Source: Seriola aureovittata | Taxonomy: Eukaryota > Chordata > Actinopteri > Carangiformes > Carangidae | Reading direction: 5' to 3' | DNA length: 64,000 nt | Assembly: GCF_021018895.1 (NCBI RefSeq) | Contig: NC_079380.1 | Coordinates: 2,079,001-2,143,000, forward strand | In this document: positions 34,556-45,232 of the stretch, one piece after another | Layout: each line of letters opens with the position of its first letter | Position numbering within the stretch: the first letter of the stretch is position 1 | Program-made: the position numbers and the translations under genes | Notes under the pieces: generated by a model | Told to the model about the DNA's origin: nothing | The model's database searches: none | The model's input: only the letters and a program-made list of their open reading frames with translations

Positions 34556-35036
34556 TCAATAAACATTATATTATATGAGAAGCTTCTGCAACTGGAGATG
34601 AGACACTACGCTCAGTCCACAGAGAAATGCACACAGCCTTTATACAGGAACTGAGCCTTAAAATGAGCCGTCAGGACTAATGGAACTTTGTGATGTCACA
34701 ACAAAACAGCAAGTAACCACTCAATCACGCCACCAGCCCTGCCCACCTGGACCCACCATCCTACCTTGCAGGATTTGGTTTTGGTGTTTAAATCTTCTGT
34801 ATTTTTATTGGATCACTCAGCAAACAGTCAACCAATCAGAAGAGAGGCTCAGAGCCTCCTCTCTTCTGATTGGCTCAGTGGTCACTAGAGCTCCAGAGAG
34901 AAGCCAGAGAGAGGAGATGTAAAACTACACTGAGATGGTTTTTGGTTCTTAAAACCACAACTATATTTTCTCATGGTTCAACACTTCAAATAAAACACAG
35001 GAAAAGAGGAAAATATGGATTTTTAATACAAATGAT
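34556..35036 (-). repeat. Dispersed repeat family A, copy 2 (inverted)
   Basis: The reverse complement aligns end to end with the copy at 27472-27935, including the CCAATCAGA inverted repeat and the GTGCATTTCTCTGTGGACTGA end. It faces copy 3 across about 0.9 kb. Confidence 0.75.
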
Positions 35037-35925
35037 GAAATACTATCAATATTTCAGAAAGCTCCAACAATATGAGATTGACTCCAGGCTTCAAAGACTC
35101 TGGGTTAGTGGAAAATGAATTGGTCCCATTTCACTCCCCATACTGCCACATATTCACTCGTGTACCTTACTTTTGCGTGTGTGGTGTGTTCAATGTCTGC
35201 TATGGGCGATCTTCAGCTCTCTGTCTCTGAGCTTTATTGTGTTGATCAGGTTTCTGGGCTGCAGAGTCCAGCGGCTCCCAATGACACCACACTGCAGCTG
35301 TGGTTACGCAACAGTCTTTTTTATCAATGTGAGTTCAGGTCAGCTGGGACAGATATAACTGTCCCAGACCAGTTTCAAGTAGGAACCGGGCAAACCTCTA
35401 TCTACATCCCACATAAACACACACACCAATCAAAATGAGTGAAATACACAGGAAGACATGACTGTTTACAGCTGGAGCGAGTCATGTGACCTCAGAGTCT
35501 GATAGGTTTGAATAAGAGGCTCAAAGTGGTGCTGTGAAGCAGAGGAGTTTTATATTCAACGATAAAAGAGAGGGTTTACGTCTCATGTTAGAGATGTGGA
35601 TCTGAATCTAGGATAACGTCCACATTTCTGGACTGTGTAAAGTTCTGAATTCTCCAGGCTCAGAGTCGCACTGTCAGGGTCAGGGGATCCAGGGGTCCAG
35701 CTTTACTTGTTATCCAGGGTTCCCGGGCTTCTCCAGGACAGACTGGTTGTTACTGGTATTTTTGTATCTGATCATGGTTGAATGAACATATCTGTAACTC
35801 AGGTCCATGTACTGTGAGATATGTGTTCTCTGTAGTGATGTGTAGTGGACCACTGTGGTCCCGCTTGAGGGGAATAGTGTTGAATGTGTATTTCAGCTTC
35901 TCGGTAAACATGTAGTATTAAGTCC

Positions 35926-36250
35926 CATATTTTCCTCTTTTCTGTGTTTTCTTTGAAGTGTTGATCCATAAGAAGATACATTTGTGGTTTTAAGAACCAA
36001 AAAACATCTCAATGTAGTTTTACATCTCCTCTCTCAGGCTTCTCTCTGGAGCTCTAGTAACAACAGGTCAGTGAGCCAATCAGAAGAGAGGAGGCTCTGA
36101 GCCTCTCTTCTGATTGGCTCAAAGTCATCACAAAGTTCCAGAAGTCCTGACGGCTGATTTTAAGGCTCAGTGTCTGAATACAGGCTGTGTGCATTTCTCT
36201 GTGGACTGAGGCTTTGATACTTTCACAGTATTAATATAGAACCTAGACCT
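35926..36250 (+). repeat. Dispersed repeat family A, copy 3
   Basis: The same family with about 140 bases missing after the hairpin. The internal hairpin is perfect here: 19-base arms at 36073-36091 and 36102-36120 with a 10-base loop. Confidence 0.75.
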
Positions 36251-36931
36251 GATCTATAATCAAACAACACATGCACATCTACCTTTAGACTGTATGGACC
36301 TTTAAGTTGATCATGTGACAGTGCTGAGTGGTATCACCTGATCTGTAATGATTAATGAAATGATATTTATATCTTATCAAGTACAACTACTACACAAGAT
36401 GCTCCGTCCTCACAGTGAACCTCTTAATTTGTGCTTAACATTAAAGGATCAGAATTGAATAATTTGTTGTGAAGATGCATTCAGGTGTCCGTTTGCTGTA
36501 ACAGGAAAAGCAAAGTAGAAAAGGTTCTTTGTCTCTTATCAGTGAAATATAAACTGATTGACTGACTCTTTACAGCTTCCGTTACCTCAGTCCATTAACA
36601 GGATGATGATTATTGTTAGAAACGTTGTGTAACAGTCTCTTGTGTCTGACACTGTGGTAAAGCTCAGGAGACGAGTCTTCAGTCTCTGTAAACGCTGATT
36701 TTAGTCGTACTACTATTGTTTTTTGAGTTTTTTCAAATGTTTCCTGGCTATTTAGAGATAGCTTGCGTGTACTTGTCATTGTTGTTTGTTTTTTGTCATT
36801 ATTTTCTTGTTTTTAATTTGCATTTTTTTGCATTATGATGTCATGTTTACTTGAGTGGAGCGCAGGAAGAGTAGATGCTACCATGGTAGTGGCTCATGAG
36901 GATCCAAATAAATAAATGTACAGCTCCCAGG

Positions 36932-36972
36932 TGAAGGTGAAGGTGAAGGTGAAGGTGGAGGTGGAGGTGGAG
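36932..36972 (+). repeat. (GGTGAA)n/(GGTGGA)n minisatellite
   Basis: Four GTGAAG units pass into three GTGGAG units, in abat intron 1. Confidence 0.85.
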
Positions 36973-38123
36973 GGTTAAATCCAGTCTCTGGACTCAGCTC
37001 TGGATCTCTGATGGGCTCTGGAGGAGCTGCAGCCTTTATTTTCAAACTGTGGTTTGTGTGTGACCTGCTCTGATGCTCAGCACACCTGTCTGTCCTGACT
37101 CACACTCGCCACACTCAACACTGCCACAGGTGCTGCATCACTCTGCTACGTTCCCACAGCATTTCTGTTGGTTCTGCCATGTGTTGACTGAAGACTGAGT
37201 TTGCCCTCTGAACCTCCATTGTTAATTATGGTCTAACACTGCTAGATGAATCACTGCCACCTCCGTTACACAGCTAACTGTTCTCATGCCTGTACAGTCA
37301 GGCTTGTTTTTTTACTCGCAGGTGCGTTGCAGCCTGTATGATTCAATGAACTGATCCAACTAACTATTAGACAGGAAGTCATGTCAGTTTTGATAACATT
37401 TGGATTAATTGCCCAGTCCAACTGTGTGATTATTCTAAAAATAGTTTTTCCTCCTCATCGTCAGCAGAAAAAGAAATATGCTCTGTGGTCATCTCTGATG
37501 AATCACAACAAAATGTTGTATTTTTAATTCACATTGACACAGTCTGTTTCCTCTCCTACACCTGAAGAAGTGTCAGCTGTGGAACTCTCACTGAGACTCT
37601 TCATCATCATCATCATCAGCAGCAGCAGCAGAGCTCAGAGGCCAGTTTCACAAAGATATGTCAGACTGGTCTGTAGTGTTGGTCCAGTCTTAATCCTGCT
37701 CCGATCAGTCTAATGTTAGTCAGATCATTTCACTAAAATAAAGACTGACTCATTACCACCTTACCTCCAGACTAACTCAGGTCCAAGACCAATGACCAGT
37801 AGCACCCAACAACAAGAAACAGGAAAACATGGCTCATAATTTGTGGTTTGCTAACATTGTTATGGAGAGAGCAAATAGAAGGGAAAGAGATTTTAGACCA
37901 AATCAGATTTTTCTTTTTATTGTTTCACTCCTCAAGTAAAACGTCCTTGTAGCTGTTGAAGTCTTCCAGTAGACAAACTGGTTCCTGAGAGCCGTCAGCA
38001 GCAGCTTTATGATGAGTCACTGAGTTTCCCTCACCTCAGTGTTTTTATCAGGGACAGTGACACTTCTTACCTCCTGTAAGAAACCAGCCCACAGTTCGTC
38101 CGTGCAGCAGCTCATTGCGACAA

Positions 38124-38585
38124 AGCATCAACCTCTGAGGCTGGAAAATGAAGCCAACACTGAAGAACCAAAACCTGCAGTTCCTCTAATGGCCACTAGA
38201 GTCTGGCTCCAACAGTGAGTCAATCCCCAAAGACTCCCATGATAAAATTTTACAGCAGAAGTAAACATGTTTACAGCCTGGTGCAAAAACAGTTTTGGTC
38301 TATAGAGATACTTTCCTCCTCCATGACACCTGTTTATACAACTCACCTGTTTACATTTTATTAAGGCTTAAAGTTATGTTGTATTGAGGGTGTGGCCTCT
38401 TTGAGTGACAGGTGGGTGAGCATACGCAGTGGGTCTGAACTCCACACACGCTCCACCTCTTTGTCAATTTTTGGATTAGCTGGGAGTTAGAGGCGGAGTC
38501 AGTAACTGCCAAGATGGCAACGGTGGAGCAGCTCTTCAGAAACCTGTGGTTGGAGGCCACATCCATCTTTATTTACAGTCCATGA
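38124..38585 (+). repeat. Dispersed repeat family B, copy 1
   Basis: Closely matches 62658-63165: shared words include GCTGGAAAATGAAGCCA, ACTAGAGTCTGGCTCCAACA, GGGTGTGGCCTCTTTGAGTG and TTTTTGGATTAGCTGG. The same orientation in both copies; no coding frame. Confidence 0.8.
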
Positions 38586-39078
38586 TTACGACCCATAGTA
38601 AGGTTTTATTGTCAGGTGACCACTAGCGGTCATAGTGATTATGACGGGACCACTTAAACAAGTGTTTATCATTGTTACCATGACGATGAAGGTCCGGCAC
38701 ACCTGCCATTGGTCTGCTCCTATGGCCCGTATCGGGGGATAGGAACCTGTATGATGGTTTAAGTTGGAGGACTTCAACTTGATCTCCACCTAACTCTATC
38801 AATTCAATATCAATTCAACTAGTGAACTTACATTTCATAACTGACACTCATCATCTTCTGTAGTGTTGGCTGGACTGGCTGTAGGTGTGATGCACAGTGA
38901 CAGATTAATAGACGGACAACACTTCTGTCTCTGGAGCAGTTTGTCTTTATAAACCAAGGCACACAACAACCTTTGTCTCTGTCTTGTGCCTATGCTGTTT
39001 CCATGGTGACAGGTTGGAGATGTCAAACTTGGTTCTCACTGGGGAATAGTGATGACTGAAGGTGTGAGTGATATCATC

Positions 39079-39122
39079 AGTTGTTCATATGATGTCATAT
39101 ATGTGACATCATATGAACAACT
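39079..39122. repeat. Perfect 19-bp inverted repeat, 6-nt loop
   Basis: AGTTGTTCATATGATGTCA (39079-39097) and its exact complement (39104-39122) flank TATATG. It lies in abat intron 1. Confidence 0.9.
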
Positions 39123-39509
39123 CTTGCCTTGTCAAAGACAATTAAGATGGAGAATGTGTGCGTGAGTAGTTGTTGGTTCGGCATGTGCTAACTGCTCCCC
39201 GTATCACCCGAGTCCTGGTCCGGATGTCAGGTTGTATCTATTGTAACTGTTCTGAGTTGTGTGGTAGAAGACAGAAAGTAGCACTGCTCTTTCCTGGGTG
39301 TCACCTTTTACCTGTGATCAATGGGTCATTAGTCAAATTAGCAAGTTAGAGCTGAGAGACCTGCTGGCCTGTGTGGTGTGGAAGAGCATGATCACACAGG
39401 AATTTGATGCTGCAGGTGCAGGTGCAGGTGTCTGCTGTGGAGATTTTCAGCGAGTTCAGATGTCTGTGATTTTACTTCTGTTCCATACATGTTTTTATGC
39501 CCCTGCGCT

Positions 39510-39790
39510 GGCGACAGTGAGAGCCGGAGGCATATGGTTTTTGAGGTTGTCTGTACATACGTCCACCTGTCCCATTCTCATGGACACAATATCTCAGTAA
39601 CACTGTGACAGAACTTCTTCAAATTTGGCACAAATGTTCACGTCAGTCAGACTTCACAGCAATTATGACAAAAAAATTCACAGAAATGGTTCATATTATC
39701 TCTGACTCTGGATAAACAGGGAGGTAACCTGAAACTAGTCGAGTTGAGTGGAGGACGCAGATAACCACGAGCAGGTGATACTAGTTTTTG
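39510..39790 (+). repeat. Dispersed repeat family C, copy 1
   Basis: Shares AACTTCTTCAAATTTGGCACAAA and a GGAGG..ACCACG..AGGTGAT..CTAGTTTTT end with 57590-57905. Such segments are common in fish genomes. No coding frame. Confidence 0.6.
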
Positions 39791-40804
39791 TTACAGCAGA
39801 TGTAGCTGCTCCAGCCACACAGGTGTGAGCCTCATGTGGAGGAGCCTCATGGTTCAGGGGATCTGTAGTGTTTTCACTTATTAAAAGCTCATCAGGTTCA
39901 AACATTCACTGTATAGCTGTGGGGCTTCTGCACTGTACCATAGTGCAGCCAAACACAGGATGTGAGGTGAACAAATGAGTTACTCAGACCAGTGTAAACA
40001 AAGTTTTCTTATGTTGCTATAATGAGATGGGATGTAAAAAGTAAGGTCAGGAAGACAATCTAAATAATACTGTATGTTAAGGTTTTACTGATCAGGTGAT
40101 TTGTTATCAGACTTTTAGTCTTGAATCTAACTGTAGTGATATAACAGGGGTCTGTGTGGACCCTCGTGGCCCTGCACATGTGGAAACCATGAATTGGCCT
40201 TAATTCCAGGCTGTTTGCTGTTGTTTGTGAACCACAGCTCAAGTGTGTTTAGTCTGTCTGTTGTTTCCCTGCTGGACCTAACAGCTGCAACAACAGAGTT
40301 TCTTCTTATTATTGGCTACTGGGGAGCAACAAGAAGAAGCTGTGAACACATCACTGAGACATCATCACCTTTAGGTTGATATGTGGAGCTTGTGATCAGA
40401 CGCGTCCAGCAGTCACACAGTAACCTGATGACTGCTGTTTGTGGTGTTTCTGAGCAGGAAGTGGTCAGAGACAGAGACCAGAGCAGTGAAGATGAAACTC
40501 ATCATCACTACCGCACACTCATTTTACCTTGTCACACTGACAAACATGTCATAATTGGAAAATAGTGAACATCCATACGATAAGCCACTGTATTTGTGAC
40601 TGTATGATTTAGATTTTTGTATATAAGAGGAAGGTGTTCTTGAACTCCTGGTCTGGTGTTCAGTTCTGATATAATTGTATTTATGACACATTTACACATG
40701 TATAGAAATGACGATCACCGCTGTCATGATGACTGTGCTAACTTTACATAACCCTGCAGTAAAACCCTTCTGTGTATTAAACCACTATGAGGTGTTTTGG
40801 TTTG

Positions 40805-41162
40805 GGCTGCTCAATTAATTGAAATATAATCGAAATTGTTAAATGGCCAAATGCAATATCCAAATCACAGCAGCTGCAGGTTTGTTTTTTTTTTGATAAA
40901 GGTAAAATGTGTCACATTGTTGTGCATTGTTAGCACTATAAGTGTTGTGGTGCTACAGAGTCGCCCCCAGCCTACAAGTCATATTCTCCAGATGTAAAGG
41001 AACATGTTGTTTGGTACAAGACCGACAAAAACCACATTATCATCATTTTTATATTATTTCAAATGAAATGAAAAAATGACCATTACAGCTTAAACTGTAT
41101 ATCGTAATATCTCCCAAAATAATCGCAATAGGATTTATTTTGCATATCGTGCATCCCTAATA
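40805..41162 (+). mobile_element. TAGGGCTG-type DNA element, copy 1
   Basis: Starts near GGGCTGCTCAATTAATTG, passes AATATCCAAATCACAGCAGC and ends near CATATCGTGCATCCCTA. The ends are loose inverted repeats of the TAGGG type, as in hAT-derived non-autonomous elements of fish. Related copies are at 44898, 46212 and, inverted, 15688. Confidence 0.6.
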
Positions 41163-41372
41163 TTGTTACTACCCTGGGCTGTTTCCAGTCACTGAAGCTG
41201 GTGTTCTTCATCAGAGCTGCTTGTTGAATCATCGTCTCTGACATTCGGGGTTTCTGGGTCCAACAATATTTAAAGAGACTGGTTTGTTCAGGGGAGAAAG
41301 TACACAGGGTCTGAACTTCTCTCTTTCTCTTTTCTGTCACTTGTCTGAAAACAAGCGCTGTTATCTCTTAAT

Positions 41373-42075
41373 TTAAACGATTACTGAGGCCCCCATACAT
41401 TGCACCATGTTCCTGATCCAAGCACCAACAGTAGGTGCAACAGTTTTCTTCCAGTTTAGAGCTATGACTCGTTTTGCCTGCGGTTTACCAAAATCAAGAA
41501 ATCTGTATTCTTTGCTTCTCCATGTCGGAGACAAAATGATCATGATTATATTGATCACGTCCCTCCAGAATTACTTTATTTTGTCACACTCAACAACTTC
41601 ATTACATTTAAAGCATATTTTGGGTATTTTATTATTATATTTATTCATAATTGACAGGGATTACATGAATCCACATCAACCAATTATATGGAAGTAACTT
41701 TAAGTTGGTGTTGGATGGCCTCTTTTAAATCTGCCCTCCATGCATTAAGTTGGGATGTGGAGGATTCTTTTGAAACACATGCAAGCCATTTGAATGTTAA
41801 TGAGATCAAACCATTGCCGTTGCAGTTCTTGGTAACACTTTTTTCCAAGGTTGAAAGTGCTGGAATTACTAGTGACTGATTTTGCATGGAGGAGATAAAA
41901 CTCCTCAATTACAGATATTTAAAGAAATGTTTTAGTGGAATGTTATATGTTAGAGAGATGTCTTCAGTCATTAGAACCTTTACTTTGTAAAGGTCAGATA
42001 CTTTACTTAGTCCTCTCTTTGTCCATAGGTGGAATCCAGCATCCAGCCTACCTGGGTTAACAAAGCATTGTCCCA
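41373..42075 (-). mobile_element. LINE-1-like ORF2 relic
   Basis: The minus strand reads, with frame changes, HLWTKRGLSKVSDLYKVKV, then LNAWRADLKEAI, then NNKIPKICFKCNEVV, then FWRDVINIIMIIL, then QAKRVIALNWKKTVAPTVGAW. These are the successive C-terminal blocks of fish L1-type ORF2, including the CxxC zinc-knuckle-like part. Frameshifts show it is dead. It is in abat intron 1, opposite to the gene. Confidence 0.8.
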
Positions 42076-43029
42076 AATTCAACTAAGTTGTGACAAGGAG
42101 TTAGATATATTCATATATGTCTTTACCTCATACCGTATATTGATACAGATACAAATGTAGTGGTATCTGAGCGGAGATAGACTCTATATACATCTATGGT
42201 GGAGTACCTTCAATAGCATTGCCCAGACCAGGCAGACCCTCCTGCGGTCAGTGTACAGCACAACTTGGAAGTTGGATGTAAATCAGGTCAGATAATGACG
42301 ATCACATGTTAATGTCAGTAAAATCCTGAACTCTGGCTATCTGTGGTGAGGACCACTGAAACGTACATCAGACATCAGAGCTGCTGCCCTCCTTTTGTGT
42401 TCAGATTCCAGCTCATCCCAGTTCAGACTCACTGTGTCCCTTCAGCCGTCCTCCATCACTTCATCATGCACCCCCTCACATACGCCACCCCATCCCTCCC
42501 AGGCATATGAAGATGCAGGCTTGTGTAACTCCCATACTCTAAACCAGTTTCATCCAGTTCACGAGGTGTTGCCAAGAAACCATGTGTGTATGTGTGCGTT
42601 TCTGTGCGTGTGTGAATAGCCAGGGTTCCCTTTGCTGTGTGAAAGCAGATAACTGGAATTTTCCTGTTCTTGCTGCCAGTATTACATAAGAGAGAGGGGA
42701 GAGAGGACAGCCGAGCTCCTTTGTGCTTCCCTCTTCTCAGTTTTCTCTTTCACTTCTTCTTCTGTCATGAAGTAATATTAATAACCGCAGTGTCTTCATT
42801 TTAAAACACAGACGCAGTAGTTAAATGTAATATTGTTTATTGGTTTAATCCTGTGAGCTGCTTGGAGTGGGTGTGTCTCCTCAGGGCTCTGTTGACTCTA
42901 TCTTACTGATAAACTTGTTTAACTGTGACGAGGTTGATGATGTCAGAAGCTCCTGACCTTTAACCACTGTTTGTAACCTAAACCAATTATTTTTATTTTA
43001 CTAAATTTAAAAACAAATTTATAATTATT

Positions 43030-43131
43030 TTTTGGGGCATAGCATTAGTTGCAGTGAGCGAGAGAGACAGGAAAGCTGGAAAGAGAGAGGGGGGATGACA
43101 TGCGATAAAAGGGCTTGAACCCGAGCAGCTA
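43030..43131. repeat. SINE-like or dispersed repeat fragment
   Basis: Contains GAGAGACAGGAAAGCTGG, GGGGGGATGACATGCG and GGGCTTGAACCCGAG, a combination seen in common teleost repeats. The reverse complement has a degenerate B-box (GGTTCAAGCCC). It runs straight into the hairpin at 43132. Confidence 0.4.
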
Positions 43132-43188
43132 CAGTTAGGACTAAGACTTCATAGTCTTAGTCCTAACTGCCCCCCCCCCCCCCCCCCC
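43132..43188. repeat. Perfect 17-bp hairpin followed by poly(C)19
   Basis: CAGTTAGGACTAAGACT (43132-43148), loop TCAT, exact complement 43153-43169, then nineteen C (43170-43188). Confidence 0.9.
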
Positions 43189-43859
43189 ACATGATTAATT
43201 TTGCAGCAACATCGTTCTGGCTCCTTTTGATTAACAAGTAAATAAACCGGTGGACCGTCGAAAAATCTATACAGTTCTTACCGTCCTTCTCTGTGCGCCT
43301 GTCACTCAGGGTGCACATTGGTGAGTGCTGTGTGTGTGCTCCAGGACTGTGCTCACTCAAATACCTGTCGAACCTCACCTTAACCCCTGATCACATGGGC
43401 TGCCTCATGTCAACATCTTCTCCACATTGATGCACCAGTGTCTGAAATCAGAAAGTCACTGTTTAGATTGATCACACATGACCAGACATCACCGGCTGAT
43501 GCAGGCTGTGATGTGAGCGCATCAGAAAGCAAAGTCGTAGATGGAACATATAACAGCAGGCATCTGGCTACTAATGTTGTTAGATGATGATATTTGGTGG
43601 AATGTAGGTTGTGACATAGAATTCCACAATTCAATGTCAGGTCAACGTACAATGCCAAGGTTAATATGACGTTGAATAACTGTGTGGACATTCACGAGTC
43701 ACCTGTGCTTTAGTTTGAGGGTGTGTAACTAAAATTGTGAGGTTGGGAGGTTGGACTGTGCAATCACAGAGGCTAATGCTAAGCTAACTGCTGGATGCTC
43801 AATAAATCCTTGTAGTTGCTGCTTGTCACACTGTAGTGTTTCTACATGTGCTAAATAGA

Positions 43860-43920
<61 letters not shown>
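43860..43920 (+). repeat. (GT)n with GC tail
   Basis: About 25 GT units end in CGCGCGCGCA and a set of GCATGC-type palindromic words, 90 bases before the abat start exon. Confidence 0.9.
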
Positions 43921-44007
43921 TGCCTGCATGCGTGCCTGCATGCAGGCATGCGTGTGTGTGTGTAAAGAGTAATGAGTAACTTCCTGTATCTCTCTCTCCT
44001 CCTGCAG

Positions 44008-44085
44008 GTGACCAGGAGAAGTTAGACCGTGAAGGCAGGTGCTGCCTCTGTCTCGCTCTCCTTCCTGTCTGTTGACAGTGTTGTC
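44008..44085 (+). other. abat: abat 5'UTR part of start exon
   Basis: The acceptor CTCCTGCAG (44007) has a good pyrimidine tract. 78 bases lead to the ATG at 44086 (context TGTCATGG) with no earlier ATG. Confidence 0.65.
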
Positions 44086-45179
44086 ATGGCGTCCTCCTTG
44101 ATCAGCCGTCAGCTCGCTCTCTCCCTACAGAAGAACTTGTGGCTCAGTGCACCAGGTAAAATCCACGACGCTTCGTTTACATCAGGTCCTTTTATATCCA
44201 ATCAGTTTGTACTGTTTCACCAGGTGATGACATGTTGTTTCGTAGATTAACCCAGAACAGCTCTGTTGTTCTGCCCCTTGGACACTTTGAACTTTAACTA
44301 CGTGTTTTAGTTAGAAAAGGTTATAAGCTGTTAAGATCAACTGTGAGACCTTGTTTGACAGGTGAATCAAGTTGCAGCAGAGGCTGAGAGATCAGATCAC
44401 CGTGCCTCACTGTAATATAGCAGCTAGTCCTGCTACACCTGCACCACCCTGTGAGAGGTGTGTGTGTGTGTGTGTGTGTGCGTGCGCATCTGATTTCCAA
44501 CTTTACTTCCAAGTCAACGTGTTTGTCGTCTTTGATCAGTTGTCTCTTGAATATCTCCACTGCATGTGAAGTAGTGCGTAGTGTCATGATGTTGTCAGGG
44601 ATGAAGAAGATGAAACCATGTTATAGTGAAAACAGAGGAACTTTATATAACCAGTGTAAATGTTTGACTGACCTCCAGCAGGATGTGGTTATCGGTAAAC
44701 GTGTGCATGCTCCTCAGAGAGCGGTGACTGAGTGATGTCTCAAAGGTCCTCTCTCTCTCCTGTCAATCATCAATGGGCTCAATCTGTTTGGCTCAGAGTA
44801 ACTACTTCATTTGGGGGACACTGTTGACCAGGATCCACAGTCTCAGAGTGACTGGACAAAATCCTCTCAGTGACTCACATGTTCCTACGTTTAGGCTACA
44901 GCTGAACAATTAATCAAAATATTAAAGAATTCTCAATATAAGTGCAATATCCAAATCACAGGAGCTGCAGTTTGTTTGAGAAAGGTAAAATGTGTCACAA
45001 CAGACCTTTTATAAATGTAACATAAATGTATTGTGGTGCTACAGATCATTTTCTACAGATATAAGCCAACATGTTTGGTGCCGTCCCAGCACAAATCAAT
45101 CAATCAGACTTAAGACTTTATTTGAACAGCAGACAATGTAACACAAAATGCTTTACAGAATAAAAGCAATAAACTCACT

Positions 45180-45232
<53 letters not shown>

